The notes under the pieces are model-generated. The model had not been told where the DNA came from. It made no database searches and saw only the letters and a program-made list of their open reading frames with translations. DNA of 64,000 nucleotides from Actinomycetota bacterium (lineage in GTDB: Bacteria > Actinomycetota > CADDZG01 > WHSQ01). Positions 1-9,265 of the stretch are shown in pieces. Location: contig JAUJNI010000001.1 in assembly GCA_030446465.1 (NCBI GenBank), forward strand, positions 233,859 through 297,858, given 5' to 3'. The translations under genes were made by a program, and so were the position numbers. Numbering within the stretch: position 1 is the first letter of the stretch; every line of letters begins with the position of its first letter.

Positions 1-189
1 GGGGTGTGGCTGTGGACCCTTTACGACGCGGGCAGCCATCCCGAAGAGACGTGGAGAGCGGTGGGCGAGAGCAAGCCGCTGTGGTTCCTCGCCATCTTCG
101 TCCTCCAGTTCTTCGGGACCGTCTTCTATCTGCTGTGGGTGCGGCCCAAGCTGGTCGAGCAGGAGAGGCGAGGGGTTCAGGTTCACTGA
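1..189 (+). CDS. C-terminal part of a small PLDc_N-like membrane protein (partial)
   Basis: The reading frame is open at the left edge, so the true start may lie outside the window, although a GTG at position 4 could also start it. The visible part ends with a hydrophobic helix (LWFLAIFVLQFFGTVFYLLW) followed by a positively charged tail. This pattern, with aromatic residues and a short basic end, resembles the phospholipase D/nuclease N-terminal domain found as small stand-alone membrane proteins in Actinomycetota. No catalytic residues are visible and the domain has no known enzymatic role. Its end overlaps the convergent hemY gene by seven bases. The family assignment is tentative. Confidence 0.45.
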   Translation, partial: GVWLWTLYDAGSHPEETWRAVGESKPLWFLAIFVLQFFGTVFYLLWVRPKLVEQERRGVQVH

Positions 190-1595
190 GCCGACCGGAG
201 GTCGAGTCGGGTCACGATTGACTGAGCTGCGGCATGACCGCTCTTGATGCAGTCAGGCAGGCCCGACCCCCTGTAGCCGGCGCCCGCGAGAGCGATCCCC
301 GGAGTGCGTTCCAGCGCCCTCTCGATCCGGTCGACTTGATCGAGGTGGCCGACCGCGTACTGCGGCAGCGCCCGCTCCCAGCGAGTCACGCGCGCGTCGT
401 CGGGCGCCCCTTGAATCCCTGTCGCTTCTCCTAGCTCTCTCGTGACACGGTTGACGAGCTCGCGGTCGTCGAGCTGGGTGACGGCATCGGTTGACGCCCG
501 GCCCACGAAGCAGCGGATCAAGAGCCGTCCCTCGCCTGGGGCGCGGTGGGGCCACTTGGTCGAGTACCAGCTGCACGCCGCCAGGGTCTTCGATTGGCTG
601 CTGGGAATTAGAAGCCCACTGCCTCCGGCGGGAACCGCTCCGGCCGAGGACGGGTAGACGAGCGTGATGGTTACCACCGTCGCGTACTCGATCTCGCCCA
701 CACCCCGTGCGGCCTCGGGGTTGACCTCCTCGAGCAGCGTGGCTGCGGAGTAGGCGGGGGTAGCGATGACGACCGCGTCTACCCGCAGCGCCCCCTGTCC
801 CCGGAGGTGCACTAGATGGGAGCCTTCCCCGCTGCGCTGGAGTCGTTCCGCGAGTGTAGACGTGCGCACGTCGGCGCGGTCTCTTAGGCGTGTGGCGAGG
901 CGTTCCACGAGAACCTGCATGCCCCCTCTTATCGTGAGGAACGGTGGAGGACCGGTCCCCGGGGCGCCGTGGCGACGAGCCGACCGGAGGCCCAGGATGA
1001 CGCTGCGATTGCTGCGTGCAAGCGCATCGATCTGGGGAGCGGCAGCCGCCAGGCTCAGGTCTTCGGCCCGCCCGGCCCGCGTTCCGGCGAGAAGGGGATC
1101 GACCAGTCGATCGAGGACCTCCTGCCCGAACCGCCGTTTCACGAAGGAGCCGATCGAGAGGTCGACGCCGCTGAGGGGGCGCGGGGAGAGCAGATCGGCT
1201 GCGGCCCTCGATGCCCCCTTGACCGAGAGGATGCCCGAGCGCAACGCCCGAATCGGTGACGACGGCATGCCGAAGGTGAAGTCCGCCGGGATCTTGCGGA
1301 GGCCGGCGGGCGTCCACACGTGGGCGCCGAAGATGGCGGGCGCCACGAGCTCGTCTGCGAGACCCAATTCGGTGCAGAGGTCGACTGCCCACGGCTCCCG
1401 AGCGAGGAAGGAGTCGGGGCCGGCTTCGACCGTTACGCCGTCGAGACTTTCGGAGAGGATCTTTCCTCCGAGGCGGTCGTCTGCTTCCACGAGCGTCACG
1501 CGAAGGCCCTCTTGTGTCAGCCGGTCGGCTGCCACTAGCCCGCTGATGCCGCCGCCGATCACCGCGACGCTCCCCCGATTTACTGCTTGGTTCAC
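183..1595 (-). CDS. hemY: Coproporphyrinogen III / protoporphyrinogen oxidase HemY (CgoX)
   Basis: FAD-dependent oxidase of haem synthesis, 470 aa, the normal length for the family. The N-terminal dinucleotide-binding motif GGGISG is at residues 14-19, followed by the acidic end of the second strand (VEADDRLGGK). The C-terminal FAD motif is seen as ALAGAGYRGSGLPDC. In Gram-positive bacteria with the order hemE-hemH-hemY the enzyme normally oxidises coproporphyrinogen III to coproporphyrin III (coproporphyrin-dependent pathway); that substrate is inferred from context. The GTG start overlaps the hemH stop in a GTGA arrangement, so the two genes are translationally coupled. It is the last gene of a three-gene minus-strand operon. 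Confidence 0.93.
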   Translation of the reverse strand: MNQAVNRGSVAVIGGGISGLVAADRLTQEGLRVTLVEADDRLGGKILSESLDGVTVEAGPDSFLAREPWAVDLCTELGLADELVAPAIFGAHVWTPAGLRKIPADFTFGMPSSPIRALRSGILSVKGASRAAADLLSPRPLSGVDLSIGSFVKRRFGQEVLDRLVDPLLAGTRAGRAEDLSLAAAAPQIDALARSNRSVILGLRSARRHGAPGTGPPPFLTIRGGMQVLVERLATRLRDRADVRTSTLAERLQRSGEGSHLVHLRGQGALRVDAVVIATPAYSAATLLEEVNPEAARGVGEIEYATVVTITLVYPSSAGAVPAGGSGLLIPSSQSKTLAACSWYSTKWPHRAPGEGRLLIRCFVGRASTDAVTQLDDRELVNRVTRELGEATGIQGAPDDARVTRWERALPQYAVGHLDQVDRIERALERTPGIALAGAGYRGSGLPDCIKSGHAAAQSIVTRLDLRSAQ

Positions 1596-2503
1596 GTTGT
1601 CTGGTCGAGGGCGCCGCTAACGACTCCTGCCAGCATGTCGAGGAACTCGGGATCGTCGTTGGGAGAACGGGTCCGAGCCAGCTCGACACCGAGATCCTCA
1701 GCTGCTCGCTTGGCTTCGATGTCGACGTCGTAGAGGACCTCGAGGTGGTCGGCAACGAAGCCGCACGGGCAGACCACTACCGACCGAGCGCCTTCGCTGG
1801 CCAGTTCCTTGACGACATCCAGGATGTCGGGGCCTATCCATGGTTCCTCGGTTCGCCCCGCGCTTTGCCAGCCGACTCTCCATCGCTGCAGGCCGGTTTC
1901 GGCCGCGACTGCAGCGGCCGTCTCTGCAAGCTGGTCCGCATAGGGATCTCCGGTGGCGAGGATCTTCGTGGGCAGGCTGTGCGCCGAGAAGATGACGCAG
2001 GTGTCCTCGCCGTTTCCTACGGCGGGGAGGGTTTCCTGCACTCGTGCGCTCAGCCATCTGATGTAGCCGGGTTCGAGATGCCAGCTCCTGACAACCTCAA
2101 CGGCTCCCTCGAACCCGACATCCCTCGCAGCACTCTCCACGCGCCGGGTGTAATCCCCGATGCTCATGGTCGAGTAGTGCGGGGCCAAGACCAGTCCAAC
2201 GATGCGATCGACCCCGTCTGACACCGCGGCGTGGACGCCGTCCGAGATGAACGGGCTCTGGTGCTTCTGGCCGAGGTAGGTCTTCACTCCCTCGAGGCGG
2301 GCCTCGATCCCTTGCTGTTGCGCCCTCGTGATGCCGTACAGGGGGGAGCGGCCACCTATGGCCAGGTAGCGCTCGGTGAGCTCTTCGAGAAACTCTCGAG
2401 GAGGAGGCTTGCCCCTTCGTATGTGGGTGTAATAAGCCTCTACATCGTCGAGGTCCCTCGGGGTGCCGTAGGCCATCACCAGAACTCCCGCCTTATCCGG
2501 CAT
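1592..2503 (-). CDS. hemH: Ferrochelatase HemH (coproporphyrin ferrochelatase CpfC)
   Basis: Inserts Fe2+ into the porphyrin macrocycle, most likely coproporphyrin III given the hemEHY context. The 303-aa product beginning [10 protein letters not shown] has the usual family start (short lead-in then VLVMAYGTP). The conserved catalytic histidine lies in [10 protein letters not shown] (His175), and the C-terminal [13 protein letters not shown] segment matches the family's metal-side acidic region. A longer reading frame continues upstream into hemE, but the extra 96 residues are Arg/Pro-rich shadow sequence, so the ATG at 2503 is preferred. The start overlaps the end of hemE by 11 bases and the stop overlaps hemY, giving a tightly coupled operon. 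Confidence 0.93.
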   Translation of the reverse strand: MPDKAGVLVMAYGTPRDLDDVEAYYTHIRRGKPPPREFLEELTERYLAIGGRSPLYGITRAQQQGIEARLEGVKTYLGQKHQSPFISDGVHAAVSDGVDRIVGLVLAPHYSTMSIGDYTRRVESAARDVGFEGAVEVVRSWHLEPGYIRWLSARVQETLPAVGNGEDTCVIFSAHSLPTKILATGDPYADQLAETAAAVAAETGLQRWRVGWQSAGRTEEPWIGPDILDVVKELASEGARSVVVCPCGFVADHLEVLYDVDIEAKRAAEDLGVELARTRSPNDDPEFLDMLAGVVSGALDQTT

Positions 2504-3542
2504 GAGGCCTCCATCGGTGGACGAGGTCGACCAGGCGGGCGAGGGTCGCGGGATCGGTCTCGGGAAGGACTCCGTGTCCGAGGTTGAAGATGTGTCCCCG
2601 GCCCCCACCCCGCTCCAACACCCGCACGGCCTTGGCCTCGAGTGCATCCCACGGCGCGAGGCAGGCAGCGGGATCGAGGTTTCCCTGCACCGGTATCCCC
2701 GGGAGCCGCCCGCGGGCGGCGTCAAGTGGCACCCGCCAGTCCACGCCAATGACGTCGGGACCGGTCGCGGCCATTGCCTCGAGCAGCTCACCGGTAGTGA
2801 CCCCGAAGTAGATGCGAGGCGCGCCGAGGTCCTGGATGCCGTCGAAGATCCGACTCACGGCCGGAGCAACGTAGGCAACATAGTCGTCGCGATCGAGCGC
2901 GCCGGCCCAGGAGTCGAACAGTTGCACCGCCGCGGCCCCCGCTTCGATCTGCGCCCGGAGATAGGCGACGATCGCATCGGCGAGCAGGTCCATCAACCTG
3001 TGCCAGACCGTGGGATTCGAGTACATCAGGGCCTTGGTCCTCGCGTGGTCCTTGCTCGGCCTGCCTTCGATCATGTAGCTGGCTAGCGTGAACGGAGCGC
3101 CTGCGAAGCCGATCAGGGGAACATCGAGCTCTCCAACCAGTAGCTTGACCGCCTCGAGCACATAGGGCACGTCGGTTGGGGGGTCCAGAGGCCGGAGCTT
3201 GTCCACGTCCCGTTCCGAACGGACCGGATTGGCGATCAGCGGCCCCACTCCCTCTTTGATCTCGACGTCGACACCCATAGGGGCGAGGGGGACCACGATG
3301 TCAGAGAAGAGGATGGCGGCGTCGACGCCGAGACGCCGCACCGGTTGCAGCGTGACCTCAGCGGCCAGCTCCGGAGTACGGCAGAGCTCCAACATCGAGT
3401 GCTTGTCGCGAAGCCTTCGGTACTCGGCGAAGCTGCGTCCCGCCTGGCGCATGAACCATACCGGCACGCAGTCGATCTCCTCGCTCCGACAAGCGCGTAG
3501 GAAGCGCGACGTTTCTGTGTGCGAGCCCTCGATTGAACGCAT
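2493..3542 (-). CDS. hemE: Uroporphyrinogen decarboxylase HemE
   Basis: Decarboxylates the four acetate side chains of uroporphyrinogen III to give coproporphyrinogen III in the cytoplasm. The 349-aa length is standard. The first family signature [10 protein letters not shown] is at residues 27-36 (its Arg residues bind substrate carboxylates), and the second signature is seen as [16 protein letters not shown] near residue 145. The C-terminal [13 protein letters not shown] motif is also intact. It is the first gene of hemE-hemH-hemY and is transcribed divergently from mobA across a 44-bp gap that must contain both promoters. Confidence 0.96.
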   Translation of the reverse strand: MRSIEGSHTETSRFLRACRSEEIDCVPVWFMRQAGRSFAEYRRLRDKHSMLELCRTPELAAEVTLQPVRRLGVDAAILFSDIVVPLAPMGVDVEIKEGVGPLIANPVRSERDVDKLRPLDPPTDVPYVLEAVKLLVGELDVPLIGFAGAPFTLASYMIEGRPSKDHARTKALMYSNPTVWHRLMDLLADAIVAYLRAQIEAGAAAVQLFDSWAGALDRDDYVAYVAPAVSRIFDGIQDLGAPRIYFGVTTGELLEAMAATGPDVIGVDWRVPLDAARGRLPGIPVQGNLDPAACLAPWDALEAKAVRVLERGGGRGHIFNLGHGVLPETDPATLARLVDLVHRWRPHAG

Positions 3543-3586
3543 TGTGGTCGATCCTATGGGGCCGCTTCCGTAAGAGGATGGGCGGT

Positions 3587-4162
3587 ATGGACTTCGACGC
3601 GGTCATGCTCGCGGGCGGAGGGGGCCGTCGTCTAGGGGGAGTCGACAAGGCTGCAATCATCGTCGGAGGTCGCCCGCTTCTGGAGCGAGCGCTCGACGCC
3701 GTTGGTGACGCCCAGAACATCGTCGTCGTTGGCCCCCGACGGCACGTCTCGAGAGAGGTGACCTGGGCGACGGAGGACCCGCCCGGCGGCGGCCCAGTGG
3801 CCGCAATCGCTGCGGGGCTCGAATACGTCACAGCGAGAGTCGTGGTCGTGCTTGGGGTCGATCATCCCTTTGTCGAGGCCGCGACGGTCGCGCGCCTCGT
3901 CCACGCGATCGGTGGGCAGGATGGCGCCGTCATTGTCGATCCCGAAGGAAGCCCCGCGCTCGTCGGTGCTTACAAGAAGGTCGTGCTTCGCAGTCGGTTG
4001 GCAGTACTGGGCGCCTCGGGCGTTTCGATGAAGAGCCTAGTAACGGGATTGTGCCTTGCTCGGGTTGAGGATGCACAAGCAGCAATCGACATCGACACCA
4101 CTGAGGACCTGCAGGAGATCAGCCCAGACTCTCGCGCCTCGCCCCTCGACCGGGACGACTAA
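3587..4162 (+). CDS. mobA: Molybdenum cofactor guanylyltransferase-like nucleotidyltransferase
   Basis: The 191-aa protein carries the MobA/NTP-transferase signature [15 protein letters not shown] at residues 8-22, matching LAGGxxRRMGxDKA of enzymes that attach GMP to molybdopterin. A VLGVDHPF segment supplies the usual metal-binding Asp of the family. A start at 3587 is chosen because AAGAGG lies nine bases upstream; ATGs at 3533 and 3578 are also in frame but worse placed. No other molybdopterin gene is in the window, so the exact acceptor is not shown by context. The protein is slightly short and the acidic Asp-Cys pair of some MobA-like enzymes is not obvious. Confidence 0.8.
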   Translation: MDFDAVMLAGGGGRRLGGVDKAAIIVGGRPLLERALDAVGDAQNIVVVGPRRHVSREVTWATEDPPGGGPVAAIAAGLEYVTARVVVVLGVDHPFVEAATVARLVHAIGGQDGAVIVDPEGSPALVGAYKKVVLRSRLAVLGASGVSMKSLVTGLCLARVEDAQAAIDIDTTEDLQEISPDSRASPLDRDD

Positions 4163-4187
4163 AGTTGCTGCGCGGTAGTCGAGCCTT

Positions 4188-5612
4188 CTAGCCGAGCATC
4201 AGCTTCGAGATCAGCTTGAAGTACTGCAGCAGGTGCCGGGGGCCGAGGAACTCGTCCCTAACCCGGTTCTGAGCCTCCACGCCTATCTTCTCGGCCCCCA
4301 CCGGGTCCTCGAGCAAACTCACGACGGCGCTGCCGTAGGCCTCGAGGTCTGTGCCGTCGACCAGCACTCCCGTCTTGCCGTCGACGATCTGGTCCTGGAT
4401 CCCTCCGATCCGGCTGGCCACCACTGGGCGGGCCTTCCACATCGCTTCTGCGACGGTGAGACCAAAGCCCTCCGCGAGGCTCTTCTGAACGACGACATCT
4501 GACCTGCGCTGAAGCGCGTTGACGATCGCTGCGTTCTCCTCACCGTCTTCCATCGGCAGGCAGGCAAGGTGGACCCGACCCTTGATGGAGTCGTCCAGTG
4601 AGTCCCATGCGGCGCGGGCCTCTCGCAGGACCTCGGCTCCCTCGGGGTCGTCCGCGACCGCCTCGACCGATGGACCCGCCACCACGAGATGGGCATTGCT
4701 CACGGGAGCGACGTAGCGGGCGAACCCCTCGATCACCCCGAGCGGATCCTTGAGGCGATCCCAGCGGGACACCTGCGTAACGATGGGCCGGTCGAAGGGC
4801 GGAGGTGCGCCGCCGTCGGCGAAGACGGTCTTGCTCTTCACTACCCCCGGGCTCCCGTCCTCGCGGGTGTATTCGGCCCGCGTGTGGGTTTCCTCGGCCG
4901 AGATGCCGGCTGCTGCCAAGATTGCCGCAACCGTCTCGTCCTTCAGGTCCTGGTTCTTCGGAGAGAATGCGTCGATCGAGGGCGGGATGATCCACGTCTT
5001 CTCGGGCTGTAGCCCTTCCCATACGAACCCCTGCCGGGAGAAGACGTGGGCATCGGCCTCGCGCACATGTGGTGCCAGGAACCTCCACGCGTTACGGGCG
5101 AGGTCGTTCGGTATGTCGAGGCCGACGTGACAACGCCATATGACAATTGCGCCTGCTTCCTTCATCGCTTTTGTCAGTCCCGCGGTTTGGGGGTCGTGAA
5201 GGATTACGACGTCACCCGGTGAGACGAGCTTTGCTAGCTCTTCGGCGTTGGGGTCGAGGGTGGCGCAGTAGGAGTTGTGCTCCTCGTCGGCGAGGCTTCC
5301 ACCGTCACCCGGTGAGCCGTGGAGGTGGTTGTGAATTCGCTTCGTGATGCGAAAGAAGTCAGGGTCGCCCTCGATGACGATCCACCGAGCATCGACTCCG
5401 GCGCCGTGCGCGTAGGCGAGCAGCGAGCGCAGCATCTCCGCGACGCCCCCGCCCTTGGCGGTCGAGTTGACGTTCCACACGACGCGGCCCTCGAAGAAGG
5501 ACGAGGCAGTGTCGACGATCTGAATGAACTCCTGGTAGCGCTCGGGAGCGAGCACACCACCGAAACGCTGTGGATCGAAGCTTCCGATCTCGACCCTGGA
5601 CAGCTTTGCCAT
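4188..5612 (-). CDS. treT: Trehalose glycosyltransferring synthase TreT (GT4 family)
   Basis: Makes trehalose in one step from NDP-glucose and glucose, and can run in reverse. The 474-aa protein resembles archaeal TreT: an N-terminal block VNSTAKGGGVAEML, then RWIVIEGDPDFF, the H-D-P loop VILHDPQ, WRCHVGLD, IIPPSIDAFSPKN, and the nucleotide-binding half with ITQVSRWDRLKDP and EGFGLTVAEAMWK. The Glu residues of this last motif contact the donor in GT4 enzymes. An extra stretch around residues 236-275 appears to be an insertion relative to the archaeal proteins as I remember them. An AAGGGGGG ribosome site precedes the ATG. It is divergent from glmM across 77 bp. Confidence 0.88.
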   Translation of the reverse strand: MAKLSRVEIGSFDPQRFGGVLAPERYQEFIQIVDTASSFFEGRVVWNVNSTAKGGGVAEMLRSLLAYAHGAGVDARWIVIEGDPDFFRITKRIHNHLHGSPGDGGSLADEEHNSYCATLDPNAEELAKLVSPGDVVILHDPQTAGLTKAMKEAGAIVIWRCHVGLDIPNDLARNAWRFLAPHVREADAHVFSRQGFVWEGLQPEKTWIIPPSIDAFSPKNQDLKDETVAAILAAAGISAEETHTRAEYTREDGSPGVVKSKTVFADGGAPPPFDRPIVTQVSRWDRLKDPLGVIEGFARYVAPVSNAHLVVAGPSVEAVADDPEGAEVLREARAAWDSLDDSIKGRVHLACLPMEDGEENAAIVNALQRRSDVVVQKSLAEGFGLTVAEAMWKARPVVASRIGGIQDQIVDGKTGVLVDGTDLEAYGSAVVSLLEDPVGAEKIGVEAQNRVRDEFLGPRHLLQYFKLISKLMLG

Positions 5613-5689
5613 CAGTCCCCCCCTTCATCGTTTGTGTTCCATGGCTGCACCATCGGTGAGCCTAGTGCCGCGTCTGCGAGTATTCCCGG

Positions 5690-7018
5690 ATGCCACGCTT
5701 GTTTGGTACCGACGGAGTTCGGGGAGTTGCAAACAAGGACCTCACCCCCGACCTCGTTCTCGCTCTGGGTCGAGCTGCGGGGCTCGTCCTCGCATCGCAC
5801 GGTGGCGATGTGGTGGTTGGACGCGACACCCGCCTCTCGGGCCCAATGCTCGAGAGCGCACTGATTGCCGGCCTCTCCTCGGCCGGAGCCACAGTGCGCG
5901 TGGCAGGCATAGTACCGACTCCGGCGGTCTCCTGGTTGACGGTCGAGGTGGGAGCACGGGCCGGCGCAGTCATCTCCGCTTCTCACAATCCCGTGGCGGA
6001 CAACGGGATCAAGTTCTTCTCCGAAGAGGGACTGAAACTTCCTGCCGGGATCGAGGATGCCATCGAGGCGCGCATGGCGGAAGTCACCCATGAGCTTCCC
6101 ATCGGACTGGACGTGGGCCGAGTTGAGATCCTCGCGGATGCCGGGGCGGGATACGTTAAGCACCTGCTTGCTTCCCTCGAGCGCCCCTTCGAGGACATAA
6201 AGGTCGTCCTCGACTGCGCATTCGGGGCGGCATGGGCGTTGGGTCCCCTCGTCTTCAGGGAGGCGGGGGCCGAAGTGATCGCCATCAATGCCGAACCAGA
6301 CGGCGCGCGTATCAACGTCGACTGCGGTTCGACCTCGCTCAGTCAACTGTCAAAGCGCGTCGTGGAGGAGCGCGCCGCCGTGGGGTTCGCGTTCGACGGC
6401 GACGCGGACCGGGTTCTCGCGGTTAACGAGCGCGGTGAACCGGTGGACGGCGACCGCATCCTCGGCCTGGCCGCCATGCATTTGAAGGATCGTGACGAGC
6501 TCAACAAGGACATCGTTGTTGCCACGGTGATGTCGAACCTTGGCTTTCGCAGGGCGCTCGAAGAGCATGGGATAGAGGTCTTGTCGGCGCCCGTCGGAGA
6601 CAAGTTCGTAGCAGAGGCAATGGCGGAGCACGGGGCGGTTATCGGAGGCGAGCAGTCGGGCCACATCATCTTCGGAGCACACGCGAGGACCGGGGACGGA
6701 CTCCTGACTGCGCTCAAGGTCACCGAGATCGTCACCTCGGCGAGGCGGCCGCTATCCGAGCTGAGCAGCTTCTTCGAGGCCTATCCGCAGGTGCTGATCA
6801 ACGTGGAGGTGTCGTCCAAGGACCGCCTCCAAAGCGAAGAGGCACTATGGGTCGAGGTGGCAGCCATTGAGGAGACGCTGGGGCAGGAGGGCCGTGTCCT
6901 GCTGAGGGCATCGGGAACCGAGCCGCTCGTGCGGGTCATGGTGGAAGCGGCGAGCGAAGAGGCTGCCAGAGCTGCGGCGGAGAAGCTGGCCGACTCGGTA
7001 CGGAAGCACCTCGCCTGA
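5690..7018 (+). CDS. glmM: Phosphoglucosamine mutase GlmM
   Basis: Converts glucosamine-6-phosphate to glucosamine-1-phosphate for peptidoglycan precursors. The 442-aa protein starts with the family block RLFGTDGVRG. The phosphorylated catalytic serine is Ser98 in ISASHNP, the Mg-binding loop is DGDADR, the sugar-binding loop is GGEQSGH, and the phosphate-binding loop is RASGTEPLVRVM near the C-terminus. All four are intact. It lies directly upstream of glmS, the enzyme that makes its substrate, with a 368-bp gap that carries a glmS ribozyme, so the two steps are adjacent but separately controlled. Confidence 0.96.
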   Translation: MPRLFGTDGVRGVANKDLTPDLVLALGRAAGLVLASHGGDVVVGRDTRLSGPMLESALIAGLSSAGATVRVAGIVPTPAVSWLTVEVGARAGAVISASHNPVADNGIKFFSEEGLKLPAGIEDAIEARMAEVTHELPIGLDVGRVEILADAGAGYVKHLLASLERPFEDIKVVLDCAFGAAWALGPLVFREAGAEVIAINAEPDGARINVDCGSTSLSQLSKRVVEERAAVGFAFDGDADRVLAVNERGEPVDGDRILGLAAMHLKDRDELNKDIVVATVMSNLGFRRALEEHGIEVLSAPVGDKFVAEAMAEHGAVIGGEQSGHIIFGAHARTGDGLLTALKVTEIVTSARRPLSELSSFFEAYPQVLINVEVSSKDRLQSEEALWVEVAAIEETLGQEGRVLLRASGTEPLVRVMVEAASEEAARAAAEKLADSVRKHLA

Positions 7019-7026
7019 CTCGATCC

Positions 7027-7077
7027 CGTTCTTGCCGCAATTCGCGCGACTCTTTCGGCCTAATGGCGGCAAGAACG
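7027..7077 (+). terminator. Perfect 12-bp inverted repeat after glmM (possible terminator hairpin)
   Basis: Arms CGTTCTTGCCGC (7027-7038) and GCGGCAAGAACG (7066-7077) are exactly complementary and enclose a 27-nt loop. There is no following T-tract, so a classical intrinsic terminator is not certain. Imperfect hairpins with similar TTCTT/AAGAA stem bases follow guaA (39451-39498) and the esterase (53080-53126). Confidence 0.45.
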
Positions 7078-7120
7078 CTTGATAGACTCACCGGCGAGAG
7101 GAAGCAAGACCCAAGTACGG

Positions 7121-7284
7121 ATCTAGCGCCAGGGCTCGCCGTAGGAGGTGGCGAGTCGACGAGGTAGGGGATCTCGGAGGACCGAAAGCATCCCGGTCCA
7201 CTCGGCGGGTGACCCTCGGCCGGCCACGGTCGTGACGGTGTCGACAAACCCCGGGAGTGATCCCGGGACACAAACCGGCTCCGG
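7121..7284 (+). ncRNA. glmS self-cleaving ribozyme / glucosamine-6-phosphate riboswitch
   Basis: The conserved start AGCGCC occurs at 7125-7130, with the expected cleavage site between A7125 and G7126. P2 pairs GGCTCGCC-like bases (7133-7140) with GGCGAGTC (7150-7157). The invariant core GACGAGGTAGGGG (7158-7170) follows, then the CTCGGCGGGTGACCCTCGG block (7201-7219), and a P4.1-type hairpin CCCGGG-AGTGAT-CCCGGG (7251-7268). The order and the sequences match the B. subtilis and B. anthracis ribozymes closely. It sits about 100 nt before the glmS start. When glucosamine-6-phosphate is abundant the ribozyme cleaves its own mRNA and glmS expression falls; this mechanism is established for the family and inferred here. 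Confidence 0.92.
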
Positions 7285-7386
7285 CGTGGCTCCTCTTTTC
7301 AATATCGTCGTAGCCGCGCGCGGCTTTATGGGTGCCTCCCACGTCACATCGAGTCGAGGGCGCGGCCTCGAGAAGAGGGGACTGTT

Positions 7387-9222
7387 ATGTGTGGAATCGT
7401 CGGATACGTGGGCAGTGACAAAGCGCTTCCCATCCTGATCGAAGGAATGCGCCAGCTCGAGTACAGAGGCTATGACTCGGCCGGTGTCGCGGTCGCCGAG
7501 GGGGGCAGCTTGACGGTGGTTCGGAGAGCAGGCGAGCTAACCAAGCTGGAGCAGGCTTTGGACGGCAACGGCATGGAGGGGACGCTCGGGATCGGGCACA
7601 CCCGCTGGGCCACGCACGGCCCCCCCACCGATGGCAATGCCCACCCGCACAGGGACTGCACCGGCAACATCGCGGTGGTTCACAACGGGATCATCGAGAA
7701 CCACGAGGCACTGCGCGCCGCCTTGCAAGCAGAGGGCCACGAACTGTCTTCCGAGACCGACACCGAGGTCGTCGCGCACCTCCTCGAGGGGGCCGTGGCG
7801 CAGCGTCCGCGTCCTCTGCTCGACGCCGTCATCGAAGTCATCGCCATGCTAGAGGGGGCGTTCGGGCTCGTCTGCATCCATGCGGAGCAGCCGGACAGCA
7901 TCATCGCCGTACGCAAGGACTCGCCGATCATCGTCGGCGTGCCCGACGGCTCGGGAATCGTTGCTTCGGGGATTCCCGCCCTGTTGCCGCACACCCGCGA
8001 CGTCATCCCTTTGGACAACCGCCAGGTCGCCGAGATCAAGGCCGGCAGCGTCTCGTTGTTCGACTTCGACGGAGAGCCGGCCGAGCCGCGAGTCGTCCAC
8101 GTCGAATGGGACATCTCGGCCGCCGAGAAGGGCGGCTACGAGGACTTCATGCTGAAGGAGATCTTCGAGCAGCCGGAAGCGGTTCGCAATGCAATGCGGG
8201 GCCGGGTGGACCTGTCGGGGCGGATCCTTCTCGACGAGGTGTCGTGGGACGCCGACGTGCTGAACGACATCACCAAGATCGTCGTCGTGGCGTGCGGGAC
8301 GTCCTATCACTCCGGGATGGCCGCGAAGCATGCGATCGAGCACTACACGCGCATCCCGGTCGAGTTGGATCTCGCCTCAGAGTTTCGCTATCGCGATCCG
8401 GTTCTTGATGACCGGTCGCTGGTCATCGGCATCGCGCAATCCGGCGAGACCGCGGACACCCTTGCAGCGGTGCGCTTCGCCAAGGACATGGGGGCCAAGG
8501 TCGTCGCCGTCACGAACGTGGTGGGCTCTTCGATCACTCGCGACGCCGACGCGGTGCTGTTCACCCATTGCGGGCCCGAGATCGGAGTCGCCGCGACCAA
8601 GACCTTTCTCGGTCAGCTTGTCGCCCTCAATCTCTTTGCTCTCTACCTGGCTCAGGAGCGGGGGGCCATGGCCGAAGAGAAGGTCGCGGAGACCATCGCA
8701 GCGATGCACGAGCTGCCCGCGCAAATAGAGGAAGTCCTTGCTCTTCACGATGACATTCAGCGCGCGGCCAAGTCCCTCTCGGACGTCTCGGATGTCCTTT
8801 TCATTGGTAGGGGCGTTGGGATGGCGGTCGCCATGGAGGGTGCGCTGAAGCTGAAGGAGATCTCCTACATCCACGCCGAGGGCTACGCGGCAGGTGAGCT
8901 CAAGCACGGCGCCATTGCGCTGATCGAAGAGGGCGTTCCGGTAGTCGCGGTAATGACCGGTCCCTCTCTGTACGAGAAGATGATGGCCAACGTCCAAGAG
9001 GTTCGTGCAAGGGGGGCCGACACCATCTTGATCGCACCGCGCGGCGACGAACGGGCTAAGGCCCTCGCCACAGAGCTGTTCGAGATACCGTTAACCAAGC
9101 CGTTGTTGACGCCGATCCTTGACACCATCCCCCTGCAGCTGCTGGCCTACTACGCGGCGAAAGAGCGGGGTCTGTCCCCCGACAAGCCGCGCAACCTGGC
9201 CAAGAGCGTGACCGTCGAGTAA
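7387..9222 (+). CDS. glmS: Glutamine-fructose-6-phosphate aminotransferase GlmS
   Basis: Makes glucosamine-6-phosphate from fructose-6-phosphate and glutamine, the first committed step to UDP-GlcNAc. The 611-aa length is standard. The class II glutaminase domain begins MCGIVGYVG with Cys2 as nucleophile and GHTRWATHG as the substrate loop. Two SIS sugar-isomerase domains follow (about residues 290-430 and 460-600), with ACGTSYHSG and the SQSGETADT-type loop (here AQSGETADT). The C-terminus DKPRNLAKSVTVE is the conserved end of the family. An AGAGGGG site precedes the ATG. A glmS ribozyme lies in its leader. Confidence 0.97.
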   Translation: MCGIVGYVGSDKALPILIEGMRQLEYRGYDSAGVAVAEGGSLTVVRRAGELTKLEQALDGNGMEGTLGIGHTRWATHGPPTDGNAHPHRDCTGNIAVVHNGIIENHEALRAALQAEGHELSSETDTEVVAHLLEGAVAQRPRPLLDAVIEVIAMLEGAFGLVCIHAEQPDSIIAVRKDSPIIVGVPDGSGIVASGIPALLPHTRDVIPLDNRQVAEIKAGSVSLFDFDGEPAEPRVVHVEWDISAAEKGGYEDFMLKEIFEQPEAVRNAMRGRVDLSGRILLDEVSWDADVLNDITKIVVVACGTSYHSGMAAKHAIEHYTRIPVELDLASEFRYRDPVLDDRSLVIGIAQSGETADTLAAVRFAKDMGAKVVAVTNVVGSSITRDADAVLFTHCGPEIGVAATKTFLGQLVALNLFALYLAQERGAMAEEKVAETIAAMHELPAQIEEVLALHDDIQRAAKSLSDVSDVLFIGRGVGMAVAMEGALKLKEISYIHAEGYAAGELKHGAIALIEEGVPVVAVMTGPSLYEKMMANVQEVRARGADTILIAPRGDERAKALATELFEIPLTKPLLTPILDTIPLQLLAYYAAKERGLSPDKPRNLAKSVTVE

Positions 9223-9265
9223 TTTTGTGGCTAGGGCGGCACAGGTTCAAGGAGGAGGTCCAGTC

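Noticed and set aside
253-1755. 500-codon frame opposite or out of phase with hemY
   Set aside because: Arg/Pro/Ser-rich composition and full overlap with a well-supported gene; a shadow of GC-rich codon bias.
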